Below, one piece after another: positions 1 through 7,853 of a stretch of DNA of 38,563 nt; the stretch's first letter is position 1; each line of letters begins with the position of its first letter. The notes below the pieces were generated by a model. The model searched no databases. It worked only from the letters and a program-made list of their open reading frames with translations, and was not told the DNA's origin. The position numbers were made by a program, and so were the translations under genes. Origin of the DNA: CAZVJU01 sp964627195 (GTDB taxonomy: Bacteria; Patescibacteriota; Microgenomatia; UBA8517); assembly GCA_964627195.1 (NCBI GenBank), contig CAZVJU010000010.1, positions 1 through 38,563 of the forward strand. The letters run 5' to 3'.

Positions 1-810
1 GTGATTGATGCAATTGGCCCACAGTTAAAATTTATTGCAAACTATGCAGTTGGATTTGACAATGTTGATATTGCTGCAGCGACGGAGCGGGGAGTGGTTG
101 TTGCAAATACCCCGAGCGATGAGGTAAACGAGGCAGTTGCAGAACATACATGGGCCTTAATTTTAGCGCTTGCTAGGCGCATTGTTGAAGCAGATGAGGC
201 GACAAAACGCGGTTCATATTCAGGTTGGGAACCGGCGATTTTTTTAGGTGTTAATTTGGTAGGGAAAACATTAGGGATTGTTGGGATGGGGCGTATTGGA
301 AGTATGGTTGCGCGGCGTGCGAAGGGGTTTAATATGAAAGTACTCTACAATAAGCGCTCGCGTGATGAAGAAGCAGAAAAAGAATTGGGATGCGAATATA
401 GAGATTTGAATAGGCTCTTTAACGAGAGTGATTTTGTAACACTCCATGTCCCCTTGACCGATGAAACACGGCACATGATGAATAGTGATGCATTTGGAAA
501 AATGAAGAATGGTAGTTATCTAATAAATACTGCACGAGGGCCAATTGTAGATGAACATGATTTAGTTGATGCATTAAGGTCAGGAAAACTAGCAGGTGCA
601 GCGCTTGATGTATTTGATAACGAGCCAAACGTTAACCCAGAGCTCGTAGGTATGGAAAATGTAGTATTGACTCCTCATATTGCTTCAGCTACATGGGAGG
701 CAAGAGAAAAAATGGGCCAGATGGCAGTTGACGCAATCTTAAAGGTTTTTAAAGGAGAGAAACCTGATATTCTGGTTAACCCTGAAGTTTGGGAAAAAAG
801 GAGAGTGTGA
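1..810 (+). CDS. D-isomer-specific 2-hydroxyacid dehydrogenase (glyoxylate/hydroxypyruvate reductase type), 5' end cut by window
   Basis: NAD(P)-dependent cytoplasmic oxidoreductase that interconverts 2-keto acids and D-2-hydroxy acids. The Rossmann nucleotide-binding motif GMGRIG is at residues 95-100 of the visible part. The catalytic triad of the family is complete: Arg179 in NTARGP, Glu208 in DNEPN and His226 in TPHIASAT. The visible 269 residues are about 50 short of the usual 310-330, and the frame is open at base 1, so the GTG at base 1 is probably not the true start and the N-terminal part of the substrate domain lies outside the window. The family assignment is firm. The substrate (glyoxylate, hydroxypyruvate, lactate or phosphoglycerate) cannot be fixed from sequence; the length and the absence of an ACT domain argue against SerA. 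Confidence 0.9.
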   Translation: MIDAIGPQLKFIANYAVGFDNVDIAAATERGVVVANTPSDEVNEAVAEHTWALILALARRIVEADEATKRGSYSGWEPAIFLGVNLVGKTLGIVGMGRIGSMVARRAKGFNMKVLYNKRSRDEEAEKELGCEYRDLNRLFNESDFVTLHVPLTDETRHMMNSDAFGKMKNGSYLINTARGPIVDEHDLVDALRSGKLAGAALDVFDNEPNVNPELVGMENVVLTPHIASATWEAREKMGQMAVDAILKVFKGEKPDILVNPEVWEKRRV

Positions 811-848
811 CTGGGACTTGACAAAGAGTATCAGTAGTAGGAAAGTTA

Positions 849-1463
849 ATGTGGAGGGGCATGAAAAAGAGTCATTTATCTTCAAAAAAAGGATGGGGTA
901 AATCTTCAGCGTTTATAGCTCTGTTAGCTTTAGGGGTTTTGGTTCTTTCCATATTTTCCGTTGTCAGTACTAAGTTAAAAAGTACCAAACAGCAAGCTAT
1001 TACTGAACCTGAAGCAGCAAGCTGTTATTGTGCCGGAGTGGCTTACTGTGGAGACTTTACTATGTACGGGAAAGATCAGTGTGAAAGACAACCTGGTTGT
1101 GCTTGGTATTGTCCAGCAGCGAGTCCTTCTTCGCCGTATAAACCAACTGGAAATCTAATTATCACGAAATGTAATGTAGGTGTTGGTGCTTCAACATGCG
1201 ACGTTAAATATAAGTGGAATACTGATGCCCGAAACAATATAGTATGTAATAGTACGGAAATGACCTTCGATAAGATTAGTATATATGGGGATAATATTTA
1301 CCACGATACTCAGGTTAAGAACTGTTCCGGCAGTTGCTATATTTCTGCCCCATCACCCCTTGGAAAGCATTATGCCAGCCTTCATGCTTGGTATTCAAAT
1401 AAAACGAATAGCACGAGATGTAATTTTATACTAGACACGGAATATTTTAATATAACTCCGTAG
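849..1463 (+). CDS. Secreted/anchored Cys-rich protein of unknown function
   Basis: No family recognised. A basic N-terminus is followed by one hydrophobic segment (about residues 22-42, FIALLALGVLVLSIFSVV), then an exported domain with about 13 cysteines, including YCAGVAYCGD and CERQPGCAWYC, and a Ser/Pro linker (ASPSSPYKP). The architecture predicts a signal-anchored extracellular protein with disulfides. It resembles the gene at 2611 in layout (same anchor style and Cys-rich ectodomain), so the two may be distant paralogues. The start is uncertain: the ATG at 849 has AGGAAAG just upstream, and an in-frame ATG at 861 (MKKSHLS) would give a more typical signal sequence. Expression is likely from its own promoter, as it starts 38 bases after the dehydrogenase. 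Confidence 0.75.
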   Translation: MWRGMKKSHLSSKKGWGKSSAFIALLALGVLVLSIFSVVSTKLKSTKQQAITEPEAASCYCAGVAYCGDFTMYGKDQCERQPGCAWYCPAASPSSPYKPTGNLIITKCNVGVGASTCDVKYKWNTDARNNIVCNSTEMTFDKISIYGDNIYHDTQVKNCSGSCYISAPSPLGKHYASLHAWYSNKTNSTRCNFILDTEYFNITP

Positions 1464-1793
1464 ATCCACGGTGATGATTACGGTTTAGTTTAACAGACTC
1501 GTAGCGAAATAACTGAATATCTTCCCTTTACGCCAATTTCTATCTACTTCCTTTCTAATTGGTATTTTTTGACACCAAATTTTGTTTCTCTTTTGAGGAA
1601 ATCTTTATGCAGTTGGTAGTAGAGAATCCCAGATCTTGGTTTTAGAGGAGAAAATTACCTGAACTTCAAGTTTCCAATTCCACAGTAAAGTGTCTGTATG
1701 AAACTGTTAAGTGAAAGAATTACTTTTGTATTCACAAATATCAAACGTTCTTACAATTGGCGTTATGATGCGGTGATGATATGATGACTCAAT
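1464..1793. other. Intergenic stretch, no gene seen
   Basis: AT-rich, with stops in all frames and no tRNA-like or terminator-like structure that I can support. The only assignable signal is the promoter of the following antitoxin gene at its right end. Confidence 0.5.
1757..1785 (+). promoter_or_regulatory. Sigma-70-type promoter of the first vapBC pair
   Basis: TTGGCG (1757-1762), 17 bases, TATGAT (1780-1785). The hexamer ends 8 bases before the ATG at 1794, so transcription would begin at or next to the start codon, with no room for a Shine-Dalgarno site. Confidence 0.55.
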
Positions 1794-2069
1794 ATGAATA
1801 CAGTGAGAACCACAATTACTCTACCTGAGGATCTCCATGAGGAGCTTAAACTATTGGCTTTAAAAAATAAAGTTACATTGAGTGAGGTTGTTGAAAGTAA
1901 GATCAGCGGAAGAAAAATTGCGAAGAAGAAGAAAAAGAACACGGAAGAGGAAATTAAAAAAACCATTGCGTTTTTTAGAAGGATAGCTAAGGAAGGTGAA
2001 CAAATAAATGCTATTGAAGCGATTAGGGAGGCACGAAAAGAGCGCTTAGAAAAATTGTCTAAATTTTAA
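1794..2069 (+). CDS. Ribbon-helix-helix antitoxin, VapB-like
   Basis: A 91-residue protein beginning VRTTITLPEDLHEELKLLAL, the typical ribbon-helix-helix beta strand and first helix, followed by a Lys-rich linker (KKKKKN) and a charged C-terminal helix that would wrap the toxin. It would bind its own operator as a dimer and neutralise the PIN toxin encoded next. Its stop codon overlaps the ATG of the toxin (TAATG at 2067-2071), the usual antitoxin-first coupling. It is paralogous to the antitoxin at 14004 (both RTTIT(L/I)PE and a Lys run near residues 45-52). Because the toxin frame is broken, the antitoxin may now be orphaned. Confidence 0.8.
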   Translation: MNTVRTTITLPEDLHEELKLLALKNKVTLSEVVESKISGRKIAKKKKKNTEEEIKKTIAFFRRIAKEGEQINAIEAIREARKERLEKLSKF

Positions 2070-2525
2070 TGACCGAAATAAATAATTTTCAGAAAGAAAA
2101 TTATGTTATAGACGCAAGTGTAGTTATTAAGTGGTTTTCGAAAGATAGGGAAAAACATAGAGAAGAATCGTTAAAAATAATAAGGCTAATAAAAGAAGAG
2201 GAAATAACAGTTTTTGCTCCAAAGTTTTTACTTTTTACTAATAGAGGTTATTAATATCTGCTTGAATAAAAAACACTTTAGTTTCCAGAGGACATTAACT
2301 GTAGTCAAGCAGTTGTTAGTTATAGGAATAATGTTTATCGAAACCGATTTAGGAGTAGAGAATCTTGGAAGTCTAATAGAGTTGGTCAATAAACATAACA
2401 TCTCTTCATATGATGCTTTATATCTTCTTTTGGCAAAAGAAAAAAAATGCAAACTTCTTACCTTTGATGATCAACTTTTAAAAATTAAAGACCTTACAAC
2501 GTTATTAAGTGATCTGAAAATCTGA
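2069..2525 (+). pseudogene. PIN-domain toxin (VapC-like), frameshifted
   Basis: The first frame (2069-2254) encodes the PIN start YVIDASVVIKWF with the first catalytic Asp and runs to APKFLLF before going out of frame. A second frame entered near 2226-2235 carries the rest: LLIEVINICLNKK (conserved Glu), SSYDALYLLLA (Asp) and LLTFDDQLL (Asp). Together they make a normal PIN ribonuclease of about 150 residues. The break lies in T-homopolymers (GTTTTTACTTTTTAC); removing one T gives APKFYFLLIEVINICL in one frame. It is either a true inactivating slip or a homopolymer sequencing error. As it stands the RNase would not be made. Confidence 0.8.
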
Positions 2526-2610
2526 ATTTATTCTCTGAACTTGTGCAGTATTAATCCAGATTATTATTGACAAACAAGACAGTTAGCTTCATTATTAAAA
2601 TAATATCTTT

Positions 2611-3234
2611 ATGGGAAAAACAAAGAGTTCCTTCTTTTTTATAACTCTTCTTTCAACAGCTGTTATTATTTTCTCCATATTTATAATTTCAAGAACAACA
2701 TCGAGTAAAAAACCTGTTTTTAACTCTTCTGAGGCATACGAATGTGACCCATGCTATGGTGACTCTCCTTTTTGTGTTGATAGTAAAACCAAAGCTTATT
2801 GTAATGGTTCTTGTTGGGCTTATACCACTTGTTCTGGGTGTTGTAATAGTGGATCTTGTGGCTCATGCCCTGCAGTGACTGCGACACCAAAGCCAACCCA
2901 ATGTAACACACAAGGTTTACCTGAGGCCGGGACTGTTTCGTGTCCGGGAAACGATGATAAGAATCGTTGCGCAAAAGTTGAAATTAAAGGCAGTAATGTT
3001 ACAACATGTTGGGATAGTGATGCCGCCCCTAAACCCTGCGGTGCAAAGTTTTATTGTTGTCCTGTGAAGTATGAATGGGTTCATAGAGGTAAAACATGTT
3101 GTTATAATGATGCTGCTAATGGTGGTGTTAGCTACGTTTACTATATTCGTAACTCTTCAATGCCGAGTGGATACGAGTCTGCATGTTGTTCTAACCCCGT
3201 CACGGGTAGTTACCCCTACAAATGTCCTCAGTGA
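2611..3234 (+). CDS. Secreted/anchored Cys-rich protein of unknown function
   Basis: A 207-residue protein with a short basic N-terminus (MGKTKSS), one hydrophobic anchor (about residues 8-28) and a strongly Cys-rich exported domain of about 24 cysteines in patterns such as CDPCYGD, CNGSCW, CSGCCNSGSCGSC, FYCCP and CCYND. A Thr/Pro linker (ATPKPT) separates two Cys-rich halves. The Cys density suggests a disulfide-stabilised extracellular domain; no catalytic motif is evident. It shares layout with the protein at 849. It lies 85 bases after the broken vapC and is followed within 30 bases by the first copy of the 34-bp repeat. Function unknown. Confidence 0.75.
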   Translation: MGKTKSSFFFITLLSTAVIIFSIFIISRTTSSKKPVFNSSEAYECDPCYGDSPFCVDSKTKAYCNGSCWAYTTCSGCCNSGSCGSCPAVTATPKPTQCNTQGLPEAGTVSCPGNDDKNRCAKVEIKGSNVTTCWDSDAAPKPCGAKFYCCPVKYEWVHRGKTCCYNDAANGGVSYVYYIRNSSMPSGYESACCSNPVTGSYPYKCPQ

Positions 3235-3262
3235 TTTTAGAAAAAATATTTTTAAAAAAATA

Positions 3263-3296
3263 AAGTCAGGGTTAGAATGGTTGTTGGGTTTTGCAG
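3263..3296 (+). repeat. 34-bp dispersed repeat, copy 1
   Basis: Begins AAGTCAGGGTTAGAATGG and ends GGGTTTTGCAG. Identical over 34 bases to 4352-4385; a shorter, diverged copy is at 7737-7766. It starts 28 bases after the stop of the Cys-rich gene. Read in one frame, both full copies encode KIKSGLEWLLGFA, so a shared coding fragment is an alternative to a noncoding element. Confidence 0.8.
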
Positions 3297-3389
3297 GAGT
3301 GGTTGTGGGAAATTAAAGGACTTTTCAGACCTAGAAACGTATGATATTATGATCCATAATTGTAGTTATTTTGAAAGTGGGTGATCTAA

Positions 3390-3644
3390 GTGGATAATAC
3401 AAAATTTGAAAAAGTGAAGGAGATTGTAGAGGGAATGCTGAATGTTGGGCCTGAGAAGGTTACACCTGAAGCGAGATTGGAGGAAGATTTAGGTGCTGAC
3501 GAAACCGATAGAATGGAAATTTTAGGGTGTCTTGAGGAGGAGTATGGAATTGAAATTTCCGATGAACAAATTCTAGGTGCAAAAACTGTGGCAGATTTAG
3601 TAAAACTTGTTGAAACTCTCAGCAGCGAGACTCAAAGTGAGTAG
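3390..3644 (+). CDS. Acyl-carrier-protein-like protein lacking the phosphopantetheine serine
   Basis: An 84-residue acidic protein that aligns end to end with bacterial acyl carrier proteins: VKEIVEGMLNV, KVTPEARLEEDLGAD, LEEEYGIEISDEQ and KTVADLVKLVE. The position that should be the 4'-phosphopantetheine attachment site (GADSL) reads GADET, so the invariant Ser is Glu and it cannot be a normal acyl carrier. The broken second copy at 8462 has the same change. No acyl-transfer or fatty-acid gene is in the window. The start is a GTG; no strong Shine-Dalgarno is seen. A diverged structural or signalling role is possible; function unknown. The fold assignment is confident, the activity is not. 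Confidence 0.75.
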   Translation: MDNTKFEKVKEIVEGMLNVGPEKVTPEARLEEDLGADETDRMEILGCLEEEYGIEISDEQILGAKTVADLVKLVETLSSETQSE

Positions 3645-3727
3645 TTGTATTATCTGAATTCGGAGGAAAGAAAATATATTATTTCTTTTTTGGGTACTTG
3701 TACCTGCAGATGCTGCAATAAGTTATT

Positions 3728-4267
3728 ATGGTAAAAAATTTAGCGGATAAAAAAGTTCCAAAACCTATTAGGGAAGCTCTGGAATTTATTGAAAACAACT
3801 ATAAGAATCAGCCTGAGTTTGATACGGGTAAGGTGGCAGCGTCTTCTAAACCTACCCTAAAGAAAGTGATTAAGCAAATTCAGAGTTTGGAGTGGAAAAA
3901 GGAAAAGGGTCTTAAAAGAAGAAGTAACGAATATAATTATTTTTATCATGAAAAGCGGGATGGAAAAGTAGTATCAATGGCTACATTTCATATTTACGAT
4001 CACAGGGTTGTTAAGGATACCTTGGGACTTAACACTTTTCATATTTTCCATGTTCACGCCGTTGCTTTTGATAAGCTCTCGAAGAGTAACCCGCTTAATA
4101 TAAGGGATATTTCGTCAGTTACCGTTACCGAAAATAGAAAGCCAGTATTATTGAAGAATCTTGAGTTTGATAAGCTTAAAACCCAGTCAATCAGAGTTAC
4201 ATTTCGAGATGGCTCAATGTTGAGTTTCCCCCCCAAATTTACAACTTTTCCAAAAGCTAAAAAGTAG
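3728..4267 (+). CDS. Hypothetical protein, 179 aa
   Basis: No family recognised. It is soluble and basic, with no signal or membrane segment. The N-terminal half is helical and charged (ADKKVPKPIREALEFIENNYKN, with a Lys-rich middle), and the C-terminal half looks beta-rich (DISSVTVTENRKPVLL, QSIRVTFRDGSMLSFPPKF). It follows the ACP-like gene at 83 bases in the same orientation. The broken ACP-like gene at 8462 is also followed by a soluble unknown protein, at 8658, which carries a similar short pattern (QVTLRNGDTL against RVTFRDGSML). This hints at a conserved pair, but the match is too short to prove homology. Confidence 0.6.
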   Translation: MVKNLADKKVPKPIREALEFIENNYKNQPEFDTGKVAASSKPTLKKVIKQIQSLEWKKEKGLKRRSNEYNYFYHEKRDGKVVSMATFHIYDHRVVKDTLGLNTFHIFHVHAVAFDKLSKSNPLNIRDISSVTVTENRKPVLLKNLEFDKLKTQSIRVTFRDGSMLSFPPKFTTFPKAKK

Positions 4268-4349
4268 ATTTGAGATCTTTCATTACGCTCGACCAAAGAG
4301 ATAAGCTGCCAAAGTTTCCCCAATTTTTTAAAGACTCTATTGAAAAAAA

Positions 4350-4955
4350 TTAAGTCAGGGTTAGAATGGTTGTTGGGTTTTGCAGAGGTGCAGCTCCAAA
4401 CCACTTTTTTCTCGATATAGAGGCGAAATGTACATCACCTTCAATAACAGCAATATCGACCTCTGGAGCGTACTTGATATTTCTGTTAGATAGGTCTATA
4501 TCTGCTTCCGTAATCGGATTATGTATCCGTAAGTTGTCCACAAGGCTACCGTCGTTCTTTAAGACAACGTGTCTATTGGTTACTAATCGAAGAGACCTCT
4601 CTTCTTTTCCTGCACACCAACAGGTTCCTAATACTCCTCCCTCAACGGCATCGGATAAAAGAAAGGTACTGGCTTGAACTCTATCAAATAATTCCTGAGT
4701 AAATTTGCCTTCAGGTTCAAAAGAAGATGTTTTCCCAGTTTTTTCAAGAACTACTCTTGTTTCTTGTAGAGATTGTTGAGAAGGGGGACTATCAGGAAGT
4801 CTTTTAGGTGGCGGTAATGTAGGTAGTTGTTGATCTTTGTCACTGTTGTTTCCAGTCAGTTTAGATACAGTAAGAGCTGCTGCTGCAGCAACAACCGCGG
4901 CTTTAAGAAATTGTCTCCTGGATAGATTTTTGGTTGATTGTTCTTCCTCTGCCAT
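4350..4955 (-). pseudogene. Tat-exported trypsin-like serine protease, truncated before the catalytic serine
   Basis: The N-terminus carries a twin-arginine signal (LSRRQFLKAAVVAAAAALTV, residues 11-30), then a Pro-rich linker (PTLPPPKRLPDSPPSQ). From about residue 95 there is a chymotrypsin-fold N-lobe: LVTNRHVV with the catalytic His129 and APEVDIAVIEGD with the catalytic Asp167. The GDSGGP lobe with the nucleophilic Ser is missing. At about residue 190 the protein changes to LQNPTTILTLT, which is simply the reverse strand of the 34-bp repeat at 4352-4385. A rearrangement at that repeat therefore appears to have removed the C-terminal third. Exported but catalytically dead, or a pseudogene. 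Confidence 0.75.
4352..4385 (+). repeat. 34-bp dispersed repeat, copy 2
   Basis: Identical to 3263-3296. It lies 84 bases after the stop of the preceding plus-strand gene and forms the junction where the minus-strand protease reading frame is lost. Confidence 0.8.
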
Positions 4956-5009
4956 TACTTAATTATGCGCTAGTTAACATTTTGCGATTTTTTAGCGTTA
5001 ATAGTTGGA

Positions 5010-5015
5010 TTATAA
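5010..5015 (+). promoter_or_regulatory. Promoter -10 element (TATAAT) of the IS-interrupted gene
   Basis: Perfect TATAAT ending 7 bases before the GTG at 5023, the same leaderless spacing seen at many genes in the window. No convincing -35 at 17 bases. Confidence 0.4.
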
Positions 5016-5234
5016 TATACCTGTGGGCTCGAATGCTATTTCTAATTCCAAGTTGCTCGCCGAAGTCAAGAGAGAAATTGCGAAGTTTTTTGATAATAGG
5101 GCGGCCAGTTTGCAAGGAGTTAACTTACCCCCAGTACCTACACAAAGCCTTCCATCTGGTGTGTGGTATCAACTCTACCCACGCTATGGTGGTAATTCTC
5201 AGCTTTTTGGTGTTTTTAGAAAACGAAACATAGT

Positions 5235-6165
5235 GAACTGGTTTCAAAACTATGATGATATTGGATTAATCTTCTTTGGAAAATTGATGTTTTTACATCA
5301 GTTTTCTTAAGCAGATTACTATTAGACCTAAGTAGGTCAAGTTTTGGAATGAAGCTAAAGTGTAATCAAACCTGAATCTTAATCTTCTAAAGCTTTTTAT
5401 CCAGGCATTTGTTCTTTCAACTTTAAATCTCATTTTCCCCAGTGGAATATTATAATTTTCTTGTTGTTTCCTATTCTTAATATTTCTTTGGGGAATATTT
5501 GAGTTAATTCCAATACTACCTAATTTGAACCTAAACTTATCTGAATCATATCCTTTATCTGCAAGGATTGTTCCAGGTTTTCCTATTGGGTTATTTGCTA
5601 TGGTTGGAATGGTTAGTGGCATATCGTGTGTCTCTCCTGAGGCAAAAACAACATTAAAGGGGGAACCTAAAAAGTCTGTAATTGTTGATATTTTAGTTCC
5701 GGTTCTTTTATATTTTCCTGAATAACTGGAAGTGTCCAGGAAATTAAAACTTTGAATCAAAGATCCATCAATTGAGGCTATATTTAGATCCAATCTACTC
5801 AAACCCTTTAATTTCTGAAGTATCAGGTTCCAGGTATTTTTAAGACCAAATCGGTATCCCCAGAATCTTAGTCTTCTCCAATGTGTTACTCCTGAGGGCA
5901 ATTTCCTATCATCTAAATCTCTCCATCTCATTCCAGTTCTTAAGACCTTAAGTATTCCAGGCAAAAGTTCAAGATTAGTGTAGCTTGGTCTACCAGTATT
6001 GGCTTTTGGTTTAGGAAGAACTGAGGCCAGATATTCAATTTGATCTAAATTTAAAACATCAGTACTATATGAATTGGGCAGTGTTAATCACCTCTTTTCT
6101 ACTAATTGAGGCTAGCACTGCCTATTTTTATTTGTCAAATATTGGTGGAGTTTTGAAACGGGTTC
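5235..6165 (-). mobile_element. Insertion sequence, IS5 family type, 931 bp
   Basis: Bounded by imperfect terminal inverted repeats: the left end is GAACTGGTTTCAAAACT (5235-5251), and the right end on the complement is GAACCCGTTTCAAAACT (6165-6149). Similarity continues inward through ATATT and AAT. It is flanked by a 3-bp direct repeat AGT (5232-5234 and 6166-6168). It contains one DDE transposase gene on the minus strand. Excision of the element plus one AGT restores the host gene frame, which fixes the boundaries well. The subgroup within IS5 is not determined. Confidence 0.85.
5293..6081 (-). CDS. IS5-family DDE transposase
   Basis: Cuts and joins the ends of the surrounding element. The N-terminal part matches the IS5 helical region (GRPSYTNLELLPGILKVLRTGMRWRDL). 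The catalytic core shows NIASIDGSLIQS (first Asp), TILADKGYDSDKF (second Asp) and FKVERTNAWIKSFRRLRFRFD (Glu with the Y/R-rich C-terminal signature). The frame is open back to 6090 with no ATG, GTG or TTG before the GRPSY region. A CTG at 6081-6079 lies 5 bases after AGAGGTGAT on the minus strand, so I place the start there, giving 262 aa. A TTG at 5964 would remove the conserved N-terminus. It looks intact and could still be active. Confidence 0.85.
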   Translation of the reverse strand: MPNSYSTDVLNLDQIEYLASVLPKPKANTGRPSYTNLELLPGILKVLRTGMRWRDLDDRKLPSGVTHWRRLRFWGYRFGLKNTWNLILQKLKGLSRLDLNIASIDGSLIQSFNFLDTSSYSGKYKRTGTKISTITDFLGSPFNVVFASGETHDMPLTIPTIANNPIGKPGTILADKGYDSDKFRFKLGSIGINSNIPQRNIKNRKQQENYNIPLGKMRFKVERTNAWIKSFRRLRFRFDYTLASFQNLTYLGLIVICLRKLM

Positions 6166-6330
6166 AGTTATTGAGAAGAAGGTTTATAATATCCTTATGA
6201 AACAGGATGTTTCTTCTGACTCCAAACTGGTTATTGAAGTCGAAAAAGAAATTGCGGAACTTTTGTTAACTAGGCTTAATATTTAGGTTTTATCGTAAAT
6301 ATAATTTTTAGTGCTATAATTTGTATTATC

Positions 6331-7695
6331 ATGAGTGATCCGACAAATCAGACTGAGTCAGGGGCGGAATCTACGCCTAAAGCAGAACAAGCTATTCCTC
6401 CAGTAATTGCTAAAATACAGCGAGCCGATGAAGCGTTAGCTAAATTTTACAGGGAAGAGGAAGAATGGGAACGTCAGGCGGCTAAAAAACAAGAAGGCGA
6501 AAGTTTACCTCCAAAACCCACTTTAGAGGGTAATGAGGATGCGAAACTGGGAGTGGAAATTGATGAGGCAAGAACTGAAACGGAACAGGCAGTAGATAGA
6601 TTTTACCAAAAGGGGGACCAAGAAAGATTCGCTGAGGTTAAAAGCGGCTTGCTTACAAATCCTGACCGAACAAATCCGAAAAGCCTTGCCAGCGCGATAG
6701 TGTTTGCCAGAGAAAATGTAAGTTCCAGAAGAAGTTGGCAAGAAGTAAAGGAAACGGTTGTCACTTACCCTGAAGTTATGTACGATGGAGTTTTTGTGGA
6801 AACCGCTCGTAGGAATTTAGAACAAGAAGTTTCCATGCAAGGACCGCTTGAGCTTGCTTCCGGGAGACCGGAGGAAAAAGGGTCTAGGGATGTAGTTGAA
6901 ATGTTTGCCCGTGATGAATCTCCAGTTCCCGTTGAAGTTAAAGAAGAATGCAAAGTTTGGGACGGAATGATTAAAGGTGCTGATGTAGTTAGGATAACCA
7001 CTGAGCTCAGTGCTGAAGAGATTAATGAGATGTCTGGGGGGAGGATTAAGGCTTCTGAGTTTACGGAAGCTTCACAGAGGGTAGAATCTATAGGGTATAA
7101 GGTTTCCCCGGACCGTTTTCGACCCCGGGATATTGCGGTAGTGGTTGCGGCGATGGCTGCCGGTAAACAGTCATCTGAGCGTGTTTGGTTGGAGTCAGTT
7201 GCTTTGGGAGCAGCAGAAAGAAGTATTCAAAGTGGTAACAAACAAGATTTAGCTGCAGCCATAAGGACAGTAGTGTCGTTGGCTGAAGCTCGTGGCAAGA
7301 CTCCATTTGAGATGTTTAAAGAGGTAATAAAAACCCCATTTACGGAACAATACCGTAGAGTTCTAAATCTACCTGGGGTCATCAGAAATTCTACTTTAGA
7401 TCAAGAAAATAGAAGAATATTAGATACCAGAGAGGCTAAGAAAACAGAAGAACAGGCTAAACTAAAAGCACAACAAGAAATAGAGGATAGAAAAGGGCAG
7501 GAAGAACTTAAAATCAAACTTAAAGAAGAAACGAAAGTACCTCAAGTGGAAGTACAGGCTTCTGTGCCTGCACAAACTGCCGTACGACCTGAAAGTGGAG
7601 ATACTGTGTCAAGTGTGGTTCCACAGCCACAGCCAGAGACAGTAAAGGAAACTAAGGGAAAATCGGGAGGAATTCTAAGTATATTTCGAAGGTGA
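6331..7695 (+). CDS. Hypothetical charged, helical cytoplasmic protein, 454 aa
   Basis: No family recognised. No signal or membrane segment. Residues 1-90 are Glu/Lys-rich and probably disordered or coiled coil (REEEEWERQAAKKQEGE). Residues about 110-370 look like a globular helical domain. Residues about 370-410 are a long charged helix (REAKKTEEQAKLKAQQEIED), followed by a Val/Pro/Gln-rich tail and a basic, hydrophobic end GGILSIFRR that could touch the membrane. TATAAT lies at 6315-6320. It begins 45 bases after the IS-interrupted gene and is followed by the third copy of the 34-bp repeat. One of the longest unassigned proteins in the window. Confidence 0.7.
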   Translation: MSDPTNQTESGAESTPKAEQAIPPVIAKIQRADEALAKFYREEEEWERQAAKKQEGESLPPKPTLEGNEDAKLGVEIDEARTETEQAVDRFYQKGDQERFAEVKSGLLTNPDRTNPKSLASAIVFARENVSSRRSWQEVKETVVTYPEVMYDGVFVETARRNLEQEVSMQGPLELASGRPEEKGSRDVVEMFARDESPVPVEVKEECKVWDGMIKGADVVRITTELSAEEINEMSGGRIKASEFTEASQRVESIGYKVSPDRFRPRDIAVVVAAMAAGKQSSERVWLESVALGAAERSIQSGNKQDLAAAIRTVVSLAEARGKTPFEMFKEVIKTPFTEQYRRVLNLPGVIRNSTLDQENRRILDTREAKKTEEQAKLKAQQEIEDRKGQEELKIKLKEETKVPQVEVQASVPAQTAVRPESGDTVSSVVPQPQPETVKETKGKSGGILSIFRR

Positions 7696-7736
7696 GGTTA
7701 ATAAAAATACACTTGCAAATTATATTTTGTAATTTA

Positions 7737-7766
7737 AAGTCAGGGTTGGAAGGATGGGTTTTGCAG
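7737..7766 (+). repeat. 34-bp dispersed repeat, diverged copy 3 (30 bp)
   Basis: AAGTCAGGGTTGGAAGGATG then GGTTTTGCAG: the copy-1 sequence with a 4-base deletion and a few changes. It starts 41 bases after the stop of the 454-residue gene, in the same orientation as the other two copies. Confidence 0.65.
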
Positions 7767-7853
7767 GGGTGGGGATGGTGAGTGTAGCGCGTTTACTGCG
7801 AAAATCTGCTTTATTTACAACAACAAAGAGCAACGGTATACTGAAGGAGTTTT

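Larger units (their letters stand above)
5023..6286 (+). pseudogene. Small protein gene interrupted by the IS5-type element
   Basis: The reading frame starts at GTG 5023 (VGSNAISNSKLLAEVKREIA...) and enters the insertion sequence at 5234. If 5235-6168 (the IS plus one copy of the 3-bp target duplication) is removed, the frame continues through 6169-6286 as IVIEKKVYNILMKQD... to a TAG, giving exactly 110 codons. The predicted protein has two similar helical segments, NSKLLAEVKREIAKFF near its start and DSKLVIEVEKEIAELL near its end. Family not recognised. The motif VIEKKVY and 24 identical bases recur in the broken gene at 7854-8402. As present, the frame runs into IS sequence and stops at 5310, so only an abnormal N-terminal fragment could be made. 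Confidence 0.8.

Noticed and set aside
1464..1793. tRNA or small RNA gene
   Set aside because: No cloverleaf or T-loop motif could be found by eye; AT-rich with no stable helix.
3071..3316. Plus-strand frame overlapping the end of the Cys-rich gene
   Set aside because: A shadow in another frame; only its last part covers the 34-bp repeat.
4366..4677. Plus-strand frame opposite the protease
   Set aside because: A shadow of the minus-strand coding sequence, which has real motifs.
6171..6190. Promoter (TTGAGA and TATAAT) just right of the IS
   Set aside because: Only 8 bases between the hexamers, and the segment is the restored coding sequence IEKKVYN.
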